64,000 bases of DNA from Prauserella salsuginis (lineage in GTDB: Bacteria; Actinomycetota; Actinomycetes; Mycobacteriales; Pseudonocardiaceae), in NCBI RefSeq assembly GCF_024648885.1, contig NZ_JANBBF010000008.1:434001-498000 (forward strand). The letters are read 5' to 3'. Under the pieces are notes generated by a model. That model searched no databases. It had not been told where the DNA came from and saw only the letters and a list, made by a program, of their open reading frames with translations. Every line of letters starts with the position of its first letter. The stretch's first letter is position 1. This document shows positions 48,800 through 57,165 of this stretch, one piece after another. The position numbers and the translations under genes were made by a program.

Positions 48800-49588
48800 T
48801 CACCATCGCAGCACGTAGGGCCGCGGGTCGCGCTTGAAATGTCCCACGTTGCGGCATTCGGTCACCCCGACCCGCTTCGCAGCGGCCAGCGGCTGGTGAA
48901 CGTGGCCGAACAGCGACCACCGGGGCCGCTCCCGCACGATCAGGTCGGCAAGCGCCTCCGAGCCGAGCTCACCCCGCCGCGCGACGACGTCGTAGGTCAG
49001 TTCCGGCAGCGCGGGCGGGATGTGACTGCACAGCACGTCCACGCCGGTCAACCCGGCGACGGCCTTGTCGAACTCCTCACGCGTGCGCAGGTAGGGCCGC
49101 CACGCCTGGTCGCGCCGCGGGGCCGCACCCACCGGCAGCACCGCACCCCCGACGAACCCGAACCGGAGCCCGCCGATGTCGCAGACGTCACCGTCGACGA
49201 AGTGCAGGCCGGGCGCCTCGAACTCCGGCCACAGCGCGGGGGCGTCCACGTTGCCGGGGATCGCATAGGTCGGCGCTGACAGCACGCCGAACAGTCGCGT
49301 GTACTGCTCGCGCACGGCCTCGTCGACCGCCGACCGCGGGTCGTCCAGGCTTCCCCACAGCCGTTTCGACAGCTCGACCATCTCCCGCCTGCGGCCTTCG
49401 CGGCGCAGCGTGGCGAAGGTGGCGACGTGCTCGGCGCCGAACAGCGAACCGAGGATGCCGCCACCGTGCTCGTGGTAGTCGACAAAATCGATCAGGTCAC
49501 CGAGCACGACGAGCGCATCGGCACCGTCCCCGGCGCGCGCCAGCGCCTCGGCGTTGCCGTGCACGTCGGAGACCACATGAACCCGCAC
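48800..49588 (-). CDS. Calcineurin-like metallophosphoesterase
   Basis: 262 residues. The metal-binding motifs are in order: DVHGN (8-12), LGDLIDF, PGNVDAP, CSHIPPA and FGHVHQPLA, giving the complete two-metal site D-x-H, GD, GN(V)D, H and GHxH. Cytosolic, no signal peptide. Substrate unknown; related small phosphoesterases act on cyclic nucleotides or phosphodiesters. It sits in the same minus-strand run as the SRPBCC genes. Confidence 0.9.
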   Translation of the reverse strand: MRVHVVSDVHGNAEALARAGDGADALVVLGDLIDFVDYHEHGGGILGSLFGAEHVATFATLRREGRRREMVELSKRLWGSLDDPRSAVDEAVREQYTRLFGVLSAPTYAIPGNVDAPALWPEFEAPGLHFVDGDVCDIGGLRFGFVGGAVLPVGAAPRRDQAWRPYLRTREEFDKAVAGLTGVDVLCSHIPPALPELTYDVVARRGELGSEALADLIVRERPRWSLFGHVHQPLAAAKRVGVTECRNVGHFKRDPRPYVLRW

Positions 49589-49592
49589 GTGA

Positions 49593-50009
49593 TCATTCTA
49601 CCGCCGCCGGCGGCGGCATCCCGGCGGCGCGGCCGTCCTCCAGCGTCACCTTCAGGTCCAGCGCGATCGCCTTCGCCGCACGCGCCCGTCGGTCGAATTC
49701 GCGCCGCAGGAGCGCACCGGAGAGGCGCTGGCCCTCACCCGTGACGGGGGTAGCGCGCAGGAAATAGTGCAGCAGGGTGCCGTCGAGCACGGGTTCCAGC
49801 CACACCTCCATCGTGCCGACCAGCGCGCCCCGCACGGTCCAGCGCAAGCCCTGATCGCCGCGGTCGGTATAGACTTCCAAGACCAGGTCGGGCCAGTACC
49901 GCCGCCACGCCGCCGGGTCCGCGAAGACCGCGGCGAGTGTGCTCGGGGGCACGGTCAGGAAGGTCTCGTCGACGATGTCGAGCGCAGGCTCGGATTCGGA
50001 TCCGGTCAC
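49593..50009 (-). CDS. SRPBCC/polyketide-cyclase-like protein
   Basis: 138 residues. PALDIVDETFLTVPPSTLAAVFADPAAWRRYWPDLVLEVYTDRGDQGLRWTVRGALVGTMEVWLEPVLDGTLLHYFLRATP has the alternating strand pattern of the START-like fold with the helix-loop FADPAAWRRYWPDL. A basic C-terminal helix (RREFDRRARAAKAIALDLKVTLED) follows. First gene of the minus-strand run, divergent from fadD15; position resembles Rv2186c. Function unknown. Confidence 0.82.
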   Translation of the reverse strand: MTGSESEPALDIVDETFLTVPPSTLAAVFADPAAWRRYWPDLVLEVYTDRGDQGLRWTVRGALVGTMEVWLEPVLDGTLLHYFLRATPVTGEGQRLSGALLRREFDRRARAAKAIALDLKVTLEDGRAAGMPPPAAVE

Positions 50010-50094
50010 GGTTGCGAGATGGTATGCGCCTCACAACACGCGCACACCCACCCATGGTGAACGGCACCGGCACCGGCTAAGTTGACCGGCGAGT

Positions 50095-50106
50095 AACAAC
50101 GTTGTT
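50095..50106. promoter_or_regulatory. 12-bp palindrome upstream of fadD15
   Basis: AACAACGTTGTT is a perfect palindrome ending 24 bp before the fadD15 start, overlapping the sequence GCGAGTAACA that also occurs in the gabD2 leader. It is a candidate operator for a dimeric regulator. Confidence 0.5.
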
Positions 50107-50130
50107 TGGAATCCCACTGCGGAGGTTGAC

Positions 50131-51924
50131 GTGCGCGAATACAGCGCCCCAGCACTACGGCCCATCGCCGACGACGAGAACGCCTCCGACGTCGTCTGGG
50201 CCAACGCCGAGCGGTTCGGCGACACCGTGAGCTTCCGTCGACTGATCGACGGGTCGTGGCGCGACGTCACCGCGCGCACCTTCGCCGCCGAAGTGCTCTC
50301 CGCCGCCAAGGGCCTCATCGCCGCCGGTATCGAGCGCGGCGACCGGGTCGGCCTGATGTCGAAGACCCGCTACGAGTGGACCCTGTTCGACTTCGCGATC
50401 TGGGCCGCGGGCGGCGTCACCGTGCCCATCTACGAGACGTCCTCGGCCGAGCAGGTCCACTGGATCCTGTCCGACTCGGGCGCCAAGGCGGTCATCGTCG
50501 AGACCGACGAGCACACCGCCGCCCTCGGCGAGGTCCGCGACCGGCTGCCCGAGCTGGCCCACGCCTGGCAGATCGACGGCGGCGACCCCGCGGTCGAGGC
50601 GCTGACCGCGCTCGGCGCCGACCGCGCCGACGACGACGTCCACACCCGCCGCCGCTCCGTGGGGGCCGACGACGTCGCCACGATCTGCTACACGTCCGGC
50701 ACGACGGGCAGGCCGAAGGGCGTCACCCTCACCCACCGGAACCTGCTCTCCGAGGTGCGGGCCGACATCGACGCGTTCCCGGATCTGATGGAGTCCGGCA
50801 ACTCGCTGCTGCTGTTCCTGCCGCTCGCCCACATCCTGGCGCGCGCCATCGCCATCACCGCGTTCACCTCCCGCGTCACGCTCGGCCACACCGACACCAC
50901 GGATCTGGTCTCCGACCTCGGCGCCTTCCGGCCGACGTTCGTGGTCGCCGTGCCGCGCGTGTTCGAGAAGGTCTACAACTCGGCCAAGCTCAAGGCACAC
51001 GCCGCGGGCAAGGGCAAGATCTTCGACGCGGCCGAGGCGACCGCGATCGCCTACAGCCAGGCCACCGACGCCGGCAAGGTCGGCCTGGGCCTCAAGCTCA
51101 AGCACGCGGTGTTCGCCAAGCTCGTCTACAGCAAGCTGCACGCGGCACTGGGCGGGCGGTGCATCGCGGCCGTGTCGGGCGGCGCCCCGCTGGGCACGCG
51201 CCTCGCGCACTTCTTCCGCGGTATCGGGGTGCCGGTGTTCGAAGGCTACGGCCTGACCGAGACCACCGCCGCCGCATGCGTCAACACGCGCGATGCCTTC
51301 AAGGTCGGCACCGTCGGCAGGCCGGTCGCGGGCACCTCCGTGCGCGTGGCCGAGGACGGTGAGCTCATGCTCTCCGGTGGTGTGGTGTTCGGCGAGTACT
51401 GGCGCAACGAACAGGCCACCGCCGAGTCCCTCGAGGACGGCTGGTTCCACACCGGCGATCTGGGCGAGGTCGACGACGAGGGCTTCGTCAAGATCACCGG
51501 CAGGAAGAAGGAGATCATCGTGACGGCGGGCGGCAAGAACGTCGCCCCGTCGACGATGGAGGACGCGCTCAAGGCGCACCCGTTGATCAGCCAGGCGATG
51601 GTGGTCGGCGACCAGCGTCCGTTCATCGGCGCGCTGGTGACCATCGACGAGGAGTTCTTCCCGACGTGGAAGGAGCAGAACGGCAAGCCCGCCGACGCCA
51701 CCGTGGCCGACCTGGCCGGGGACGAGAAGCTGCGTGCGGACGTGCAGGCCGCCGTGGACGAGGCGAACAAGCTCGTCTCACACGCCGAGGCTGTCAAGAA
51801 GTTCAGCATCCTGCCGCGGGACTTCACCGAGGCGGGCGGCGAGGTCACGCCGAGCATGAAGCTCAAGCGCAATGTCGTCAGCAAGAACTACGCGGGCGAC
51901 ATCGACTCGCTGTACGCCAAGTAG
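50131..51924 (+). CDS. fadD15: Long-chain acyl-CoA synthetase (FadD15-like)
   Basis: 597 residues, GTG 50131 with a GGAGG site. AMP-binding motifs: ICYTSGTTGRPKGVTLTHRNL (P-loop, about 190-210), VFEGYGLTETTAAACVNT (A5), VFGEYWRNEQATAESLEDGWFHTGDLGEVDDEGFVKITGRKKEIIVTAGGKNVAPSTMEDALKAHPLISQAMVVGDQRPFIGALV (A7-A8), and the catalytic Lys in MKLKRNVV near the C-terminus. It activates long-chain fatty acids to acyl-CoA. Divergent from the SRPBCC gene and ending at a strong terminator. Corresponds to Rv2187 in the same neighbourhood. Confidence 0.95.
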   Translation: MREYSAPALRPIADDENASDVVWANAERFGDTVSFRRLIDGSWRDVTARTFAAEVLSAAKGLIAAGIERGDRVGLMSKTRYEWTLFDFAIWAAGGVTVPIYETSSAEQVHWILSDSGAKAVIVETDEHTAALGEVRDRLPELAHAWQIDGGDPAVEALTALGADRADDDVHTRRRSVGADDVATICYTSGTTGRPKGVTLTHRNLLSEVRADIDAFPDLMESGNSLLLFLPLAHILARAIAITAFTSRVTLGHTDTTDLVSDLGAFRPTFVVAVPRVFEKVYNSAKLKAHAAGKGKIFDAAEATAIAYSQATDAGKVGLGLKLKHAVFAKLVYSKLHAALGGRCIAAVSGGAPLGTRLAHFFRGIGVPVFEGYGLTETTAAACVNTRDAFKVGTVGRPVAGTSVRVAEDGELMLSGGVVFGEYWRNEQATAESLEDGWFHTGDLGEVDDEGFVKITGRKKEIIVTAGGKNVAPSTMEDALKAHPLISQAMVVGDQRPFIGALVTIDEEFFPTWKEQNGKPADATVADLAGDEKLRADVQAAVDEANKLVSHAEAVKKFSILPRDFTEAGGEVTPSMKLKRNVVSKNYAGDIDSLYAK

Positions 51925-51942
51925 GTCAGCGGCCGGTTCCAC

Positions 51943-51982
51943 GTGGGAGGGGTGCTCACCGCGCGGTGAGCACCCCTCCCAC
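51943..51982. terminator. Perfect 40-bp palindromic terminator after fadD15
   Basis: An 18-bp arm (51943-51960, GTGGGAGGGGTGCTCACC) pairs perfectly with 51965-51982 around a GCGC centre that is itself self-complementary, so all 40 bases form one palindrome. No U-tract follows. It lies 18 bp after the fadD15 stop and also faces the end of the convergent ftsI operon. The rest of the gap to 52271 shows no gene. Confidence 0.9.
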
Positions 51983-52271
51983 ATGTGTGCCTCCTCCCGC
52001 CCCACCCGGCGGGTCCGGCACCGCCTGCCGTCCGTCCGCGGTCGCCGCACACGGTCCCCGGCCGCCGCACGATCCCGGCCACGCCGACGTCGCAGACGCG
52101 ATCATCACCGTCCGCTGCGGACATCACCGTCCCCGGGGTCCTGCCGCCACTCTCGGGCCGTGCCGCCACGTCCGGATCAGCGGTGCTCCCGGAAGGGGCA
52201 CCGCCACCGCGACCCGTGGCCGCCCCTCCGGGGTGTCTCGGACCGCGACGGCCGCGGGCCACCGCCGACGG

Positions 52272-54212
52272 TCACTGCCGCCGAATCAGCGGCACGACCG
52301 GCGCCTGCTTGTCCGACAGCGGGATCTCGTACCGCTGCGCCAGGTAGGACGAGATCTGCTTGAACAGCGGCGCGGCCGAGCTGCCCGCGGGCAGCGTCGT
52401 GTCCGGAGCGTCGAGCCGGATGCCGACGACGAAACGGGGGTCGTCGGCGGGCAGAATCCCGGTGAACGTGATGTTGTAGAGCTCGTTGCTGTAGGCACCC
52501 GTCTTCGGGTCGACCTGCTGACCCGTGCCGGTCTTGCCCGAGATCTGGTACCCCTCGATCGCGGCCTGCGGCGCCGTGCCGCTGTCGTAGAGGTCGCCGT
52601 CCTGCGTCGTCGCCCGCAGCATGTTGCGCACCTCGCGGGCGGTCTTCGCACTCACGACGCGCGTGCGCTCCGGCTTCGATTCGGCGACGCGCCTGCCGTC
52701 GGGCGTGCGGGTCGCGGCGACGACCCGCGGTTGGACGCGCACGCCGTCGTTCGCGATCGCCTGGTACATCCCCGCCATCTGCAGCACCGTCATCGACAGA
52801 CCCTGGCCGATCGGCAGGTTGCCGAACGTGGTGCCCGACCACTGGTTGCGCGGCGGAATGTAGCCGGGGCTCTCGCCCGGCAGGCCGGCGCCGGTGCGCT
52901 GGCCGAGACCGAACTTCTTCATCAGGTCCATGTACCGGTCGGGGCCGAGCTCCTGGGCGAGCATCAGCGTGCCGACGTTCGACGACTTGGCGAAGATGCC
53001 GGTGGTGGTGAACGGCTGCGTGCCGTGTTCCCACGCGTCGCGCACCGTGTGGTCGGCGACCTTCATCGAACCGGGGACCCGGTGGACGTCCCGGGGGCCG
53101 GTGACACCGTCCTCGATCGCCCCCGCCGCCGTGACGAGCTTGTTCACCGAGCCCGGTTCGAACGGCTGCGTGACAGCCTCCTCCGTCATGAGGTCCGGGT
53201 CGAGGTTGTCCGGGTCGAGGGTCTGCTCGCTCGTCAACCCGTAGATCTCGCCGGTCTTCGAATCCAGCACCACTGCGCTGCCGCCGTCGGCGCGCGATTT
53301 CGCGACGTAGTCCGACAGCATCCGCTGCAGGTTGTACTGCACGTCGGAGTCGAGGGTCAGTTCGAGGTCGGACCCGGGAACCGCCGGTTGCACCTCCCGC
53401 TCCGTACCCGGGATCACCACGTCGGTGCCCTGCGCCGTGTCCACGACCTGCCGGCCCGGCTCACCCGTCAGCACGCTGTTGTGCGCGCTCTCCAGTCCGG
53501 CGAGCCCTTCGATGTTGTGTTTGGACTGGTCCGGCTCCTCCATCCGCCAGTTGGCGAAGCCGACGATGTTCGACCCGATTTTCCCTGCCGGATACTCCCT
53601 GCGGGCGCGCTTCTCGTAGCCGATCTCCGGGAACTTCTCCTGGATCTCGTCGGCGACCGACGGCTTCACGTCGTCGACGAGATAGGTGAAGCTCGAGTCC
53701 TTGTCGCGGAACTTCTCGAGCAGCTCGGACTCGGTCGTCTTGTCCGGCACCTGCTGCGCGATGAACTTCGCGATCTCGGCGACCCGCGTGTCGAAGCTCT
53801 CGTCCGAGTCCGGGTTCTTCTTCTCGGCCTCGGACCAGTTCTTGCGCATCAGCCGCAGGTTCGCCCACAGGGTCCTCGTCTCGACGCTGAACGCGAGTTT
53901 CGCGCCGTTGCGGTCCACAATGGAACCGCGCTGGGCCGGGATGTCGATCGTGGTGGTGCGCTGCTGCTCGGCGCGCGCCGACAACGCCTCCGCCTGGAAT
54001 CCCTGCACGTGGACGAGTTTGACGCCGGTGGCGACGAGCACCACGGCGAGCGCGATCCGGCCCGCCACGAACCGGCTCCGCGTACCACGGTCGGCCGGGG
54101 CCTGCCCGGCGCGACGAGCCTTCGCCGAGTACGTCCGTCCCACCGGGCCGCGCCCCCGCGACGGCGCCTTACCGCTCGCGCCCCCCGCACCAGCCGGTCG
54201 TTTCGGTCGCAT
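52272..54212 (-). CDS. ftsI: Peptidoglycan transpeptidase FtsI (PBP3, class B)
   Basis: 646 residues from ATG 54212 (GGAGGGG four bases upstream; GTG 54230 is possible). Basic N-terminus, one membrane helix (GRIALAVVLVATGVKLVHV), the PBP-dimer domain (QRGSIVDRNGAKLAFSVETRTLWAN), then the transpeptidase domain with SVNK at 355-358 (active Ser), SSN at 410-412 and KTGT at 560-563. It cross-links septal peptidoglycan. Within the dcw cluster it follows ftsL, with 53 bp between. Confidence 0.95.
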   Translation of the reverse strand: MRPKRPAGAGGASGKAPSRGRGPVGRTYSAKARRAGQAPADRGTRSRFVAGRIALAVVLVATGVKLVHVQGFQAEALSARAEQQRTTTIDIPAQRGSIVDRNGAKLAFSVETRTLWANLRLMRKNWSEAEKKNPDSDESFDTRVAEIAKFIAQQVPDKTTESELLEKFRDKDSSFTYLVDDVKPSVADEIQEKFPEIGYEKRARREYPAGKIGSNIVGFANWRMEEPDQSKHNIEGLAGLESAHNSVLTGEPGRQVVDTAQGTDVVIPGTEREVQPAVPGSDLELTLDSDVQYNLQRMLSDYVAKSRADGGSAVVLDSKTGEIYGLTSEQTLDPDNLDPDLMTEEAVTQPFEPGSVNKLVTAAGAIEDGVTGPRDVHRVPGSMKVADHTVRDAWEHGTQPFTTTGIFAKSSNVGTLMLAQELGPDRYMDLMKKFGLGQRTGAGLPGESPGYIPPRNQWSGTTFGNLPIGQGLSMTVLQMAGMYQAIANDGVRVQPRVVAATRTPDGRRVAESKPERTRVVSAKTAREVRNMLRATTQDGDLYDSGTAPQAAIEGYQISGKTGTGQQVDPKTGAYSNELYNITFTGILPADDPRFVVGIRLDAPDTTLPAGSSAAPLFKQISSYLAQRYEIPLSDKQAPVVPLIRRQ

Positions 54213-54265
54213 CGGTCCCCTCCGGATCACTCACACTCTCCCCGCCCGCGCCGACGGGCGGGGAG

Positions 54266-55138
54266 TCAGTCGGCCGTCTCCTGGCCGTCGGACTCGGCAG
54301 CCCGGTCATCGGCGCCGGCGTCCCCAGTGTCACCGCTGCGGGAGCTGTCGTCGCCACTGCCGCGGTCACCGCGCGTGTCGGCTCCGGCCTGCTGGTCACG
54401 CTGCTGCCCGCGTTGCCCGTCCGGTGCGTCGTCGTCCGGTGCGTCGTCGTCCGGTTCGTCGCCGCCCCGTGCGTCGTTCCCCCGCGAGTCGTTCCCCTGC
54501 GAGTCGTTGTCGGCTGCGTTGCCGCCATCCCGGCCGCCACCACCGTCGGCGGCCCGGCCGTCGTTCCCGTGCTCGGCGGGCTGTTGCGGCGCGGGCCCGT
54601 TCGCGCGCTTCGGCTCGCCGACCACGCGCACCGCGCCGTCGGTGGCCACGACGAGCCGCGCCGGATCGCCGCCCGGGACCATGCCAAGCGCCTCGGCCCG
54701 TTCGGCGAGCTGTGCCGGCGCACCGGCCGACGCGACCGCACGCTGGAGTTCCTCGGACCGTTCGGCCAGCGAGTCGTTGTTCTGGCGGAGTTGTTCGAGC
54801 CGGTACGAATCGGAGATCGCCTGGGTCGAGAGCCACAGCGTCGTCGCCACTCCCACGGCCATCAACGCCATGAGCATCAGCACGAACGACGCCCGGGACC
54901 GCGGCCACCGGAGCTGCAGGCGCAGCCTGCGCGGCTCGGGCGTCTCGCTGCGTTCGGTCTGCCGCTGCAGCGCCTCGACGCGCTGCGCCCGGCGAGCGTA
55001 GGCGCGCTCTGCCGCAGAGCTGCGGCGGCGCGGCGAGCCGGTCGCGGGAGCGGAAGCCGGTGCCTGCCTCGTGCCACGCCGCGGACTCTGCCGCGGCCGC
55101 TCGACCGGCTGGGAACGAGGACGTGCGGGTGCAGTCAT
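54266..55138 (-). CDS. ftsL: Cell-division protein FtsL-like with long acidic tail
   Basis: 290 residues. Arg/Pro-rich cytoplasmic domain (1-80), one membrane helix ([21 protein letters not shown], about 83-104), then a coiled-coil-prone segment [49 protein letters not shown]. This is the FtsL topology and the LGMVPG block is typical. Residues 175-290 are Gly/Asp/Asn-rich with repeats ([26 protein letters not shown]), which is unusual. The ATG overlaps the rsmH stop (ATGA). It is required for divisome assembly with FtsI and FtsW by analogy. The position between rsmH and ftsI supports the assignment. Confidence 0.85.
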   Translation of the reverse strand: MTAPARPRSQPVERPRQSPRRGTRQAPASAPATGSPRRRSSAAERAYARRAQRVEALQRQTERSETPEPRRLRLQLRWPRSRASFVLMLMALMAVGVATTLWLSTQAISDSYRLEQLRQNNDSLAERSEELQRAVASAGAPAQLAERAEALGMVPGGDPARLVVATDGAVRVVGEPKRANGPAPQQPAEHGNDGRAADGGGGRDGGNAADNDSQGNDSRGNDARGGDEPDDDAPDDDAPDGQRGQQRDQQAGADTRGDRGSGDDSSRSGDTGDAGADDRAAESDGQETAD

Positions 55139-56094
55139 GAGGCAGCCGCTCCAATCCGCTCGGCCGCGCGCAGACGTACCGACGCCGCACGCGGGTTGTG
55201 CTCGATCTCCTGCTCGCCCGCCTTCTCGGCACCGCGGGTGAGCAGGCGGAACTCGGGGCCGTGGCCGGGAAGCTCGACGGGCAGTCCCTCCGGGGTCCGC
55301 GAGGCGGCACGGTCGGCGAGGGTCCGCTTGACGATGCGGTCCTCGAGCGAGTGGTAGGCCTCGACGACGATGCGACCGCCTTCGCCGAGCGCGTCGAGCG
55401 CGGCCGGCACGGCGGTACGCAGCACGTCCAGCTCCTGGTTCACCTCGATACGCAGGGCCTGGAACGTCCGCTTCGCCGGATGCCCGCCGGTGCGCCTGCT
55501 GGCGGCGGGCACGACGTCGTAGAGCAACCGGACGAGCCGCTCACTGCGGTCGAAGGGCTCGGACTCCCGTTCGGCGACGATCGCCTTGGCGATCCGCTGG
55601 GCGAACCGTTCCTCGCCGTACTCGCGCAGGATGCGGGACAGCTCCGGGACCGAGTACGTGTTGAGCACATCGGCCGCACGCAGACCCGTGGTCTGGTCCA
55701 TGCGCATGTCCAGTGGAGCGTCCTGAGCGTAGGCGAAGCCACGGTCGGCGACGTCGAGTTGCATCGACGAGACACCCAGGTCCATGAGCACGCCGTCCAC
55801 ATGCGACAGGCCGAACTCGTCGAGGACGTCGGGCAGCGCGTCGTACACGGCGTGGACGTACTCGACACGGTCCCCGTGGCGCGCCAGCCGCTGCCGGGCG
55901 CGCTCGAGTGCGTTCGGGTCCCGGTCCAGACCGATGAGCCGCAACCGTGGATGTGCCGCCAGCAGGGCGTCGGCGTGGCCGCCGAGACCGAGTGTCGTGT
56001 CGACCAGAACGGCGTCGCGGTCGGCCACCGCGGGAGTCAGCAGCGCGGTGACCCGGTCCAGCAGCACGGGCAGGTGCGCGGAGTCACTGGTCAC
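55135..56094 (-). CDS. rsmH: 16S rRNA m4C1402 methyltransferase RsmH (MraW)
   Basis: 319 residues, GTG 56094 with GGAAGGGGG upstream. [57 protein letters not shown] is the AdoMet loop. [74 protein letters not shown] is the family-specific block, and [53 protein letters not shown] is the C-terminal part. It methylates C1402 of 16S rRNA. Second gene of the dcw cluster, after mraZ. Confidence 0.96.
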   Translation of the reverse strand: MTSDSAHLPVLLDRVTALLTPAVADRDAVLVDTTLGLGGHADALLAAHPRLRLIGLDRDPNALERARQRLARHGDRVEYVHAVYDALPDVLDEFGLSHVDGVLMDLGVSSMQLDVADRGFAYAQDAPLDMRMDQTTGLRAADVLNTYSVPELSRILREYGEERFAQRIAKAIVAERESEPFDRSERLVRLLYDVVPAASRRTGGHPAKRTFQALRIEVNQELDVLRTAVPAALDALGEGGRIVVEAYHSLEDRIVKRTLADRAASRTPEGLPVELPGHGPEFRLLTRGAEKAGEQEIEHNPRAASVRLRAAERIGAAAS

Positions 56095-56232
56095 TGCGCC
56101 CCCTTCCGTCCCGCCCCACCGGGACTGTCCTCCCCGACGCGGGGCGGATGCCTACAGGTTGCGGGCCTGATACCGGGGAAGGTGCATCAGGGCCGCAGCC
56201 TGAGGGCATCCGCGCCCACGTCGTCCGTTCGT

Positions 56233-56264
56233 TGCTTCCCGCGTCCCCGACAACTCGGGAAGCA
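56233..56264 (-). other. Hairpin in the mraZ-rsmH spacer
   Basis: 9-bp perfect stem TGCTTCCCG/CGGGAAGCA with a 14-base loop, 30 bp past the mraZ stop and 139 bp before rsmH. It may act as a partial terminator or attenuator inside the dcw operon. Actinobacterial mraW leader RNAs have been described, but I could not match this hairpin to that motif. Confidence 0.5.
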
Positions 56265-56293
56265 CGCCATGACCGGATCTCCGGTTTCCCGCG

Positions 56294-56725
56294 TCAGAAG
56301 ACACCGGGCAGGATCTCCTCCTGCGCCTTGGCGTAGTTGTCCTCGTTCTCGTCCAGATAGGACTGCCACGCCTCGGAATCCCAGATCTCCAGCCTGGTGA
56401 TCGCCCCGATCACCACGCATTCCTTGTTGAGCCCGGCATAGCGCCGCAACTCGGGTGCGATCGGAATCCGACCCTGGCTGTCCGGTCGCTGTTCGTCGGT
56501 TCCCGCGAACAGGTACCGCTGGTAGGCCCGCACCGATTCGTTCGTGAACGGGGCCTCCGCGACCTTCCTGGCCATCTGTTCGAACTCCGCTCGCGGGAAG
56601 ACGTAGAGGCAGTGGTCCTGACCTTTGGTGATCATCAGACCCCCAGCCAACGCTTCCCGGAACTTCGAGGGCAGCGTCAACCGCCCCTTGTCGTCCAGCT
56701 TCGGGGTGTGAGTGCCGAGGAACAT
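56294..56725 (-). CDS. mraZ: Transcriptional regulator MraZ
   Basis: 143 residues from ATG 56725 with GGGGAGG upstream. [26 protein letters not shown] and the second copy [51 protein letters not shown] form the two AbrB-like swapped-hairpin repeats, each with the conserved DxxGR. MraZ forms ring-shaped oligomers that bind direct repeats in its own promoter and repress the dcw cluster. The repeats are present at 56802-56836. Confidence 0.97.
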   Translation of the reverse strand: MFLGTHTPKLDDKGRLTLPSKFREALAGGLMITKGQDHCLYVFPRAEFEQMARKVAEAPFTNESVRAYQRYLFAGTDEQRPDSQGRIPIAPELRRYAGLNKECVVIGAITRLEIWDSEAWQSYLDENEDNYAKAQEEILPGVF

Positions 56726-56801
56726 CGGCCTCCACCTCCCCTGCCGAGCCCGCAATCCGTCCCGTCGGACCCGCCGGCATCGACCACGGAGCTCCCTTCC
56801 G

Positions 56802-56843
56802 CCCCACTGCTCACCACCGTACCCCACTTCTCCCCACAGTCAA
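56802..56843 (-). promoter_or_regulatory. mraZ promoter with four-repeat MraZ operator
   Basis: On the minus strand four TGGGG-type repeats (TGGGG, TGGGG, TGGTG, TGGGG) occur at exactly 10-bp spacing (complement CCCCA at 56832, 56822, 56802 and CACCA at 56812). A promoter overlaps them: TTGACT (56838-56843), 16 bases, TACGGT (56816-56821). MraZ bound to these repeats would cover the promoter. The 10-bp period is the known MraZ box geometry. Confidence 0.85.
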
Positions 56844-56908
56844 CGTGAAAAGCCGGGAAACAGGATCGAACCAGTGGCGTTCACCCAGGTCACAGCCGTG
56901 GTTCTACA

Positions 56909-57117
56909 GTGGGGGACGGTGGGGGAAGATCGCCGCCCCGGGGGATGTAGTCGACCTCCCGACGCCCGCAAGACGCCCGCTATGCCCGATTCGCGGGCGA
57001 AATTCGCCGTTCGGCAGGTCCGGTGGGTGACAGTGGGGAACCGTCGTCCCCGAAGTGGGGAGCACCGTGGGGAGCCCCCGGAGTGGATGGGACCACCGGT
57101 GGGGAGCGGGGTGGGGA
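56909..57117. repeat. Second field of GTGGGGA repeats upstream of mraZ
   Basis: GTGGGGG occurs at 56909 and 56919 (10 bp apart) and GTGGGGA at 57033, 57055, 57067, 57099 and 57111, all on the plus strand, opposite in direction to the operator proper. Spacings of 12, 22 and 32 recur. The region is non-coding and lies between mraZ and the espG-like gene. Confidence 0.75.
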
Positions 57118-57165
57118 ACCATGGTCGCCGGCGTCCGGGGCGGGCGGCCGTGGGCGCGAACGCCG

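Noticed and set aside
56095-56293. mraW leader RNA motif in the mraZ-rsmH spacer
   Set aside because: A hairpin exists at 56233-56264, but I could not match it to the described motif; listed only as a hairpin.
56905-57117. CRISPR-like array
   Set aside because: The repeat units are only 7-8 bases with irregular spacing, and there are no cas genes.
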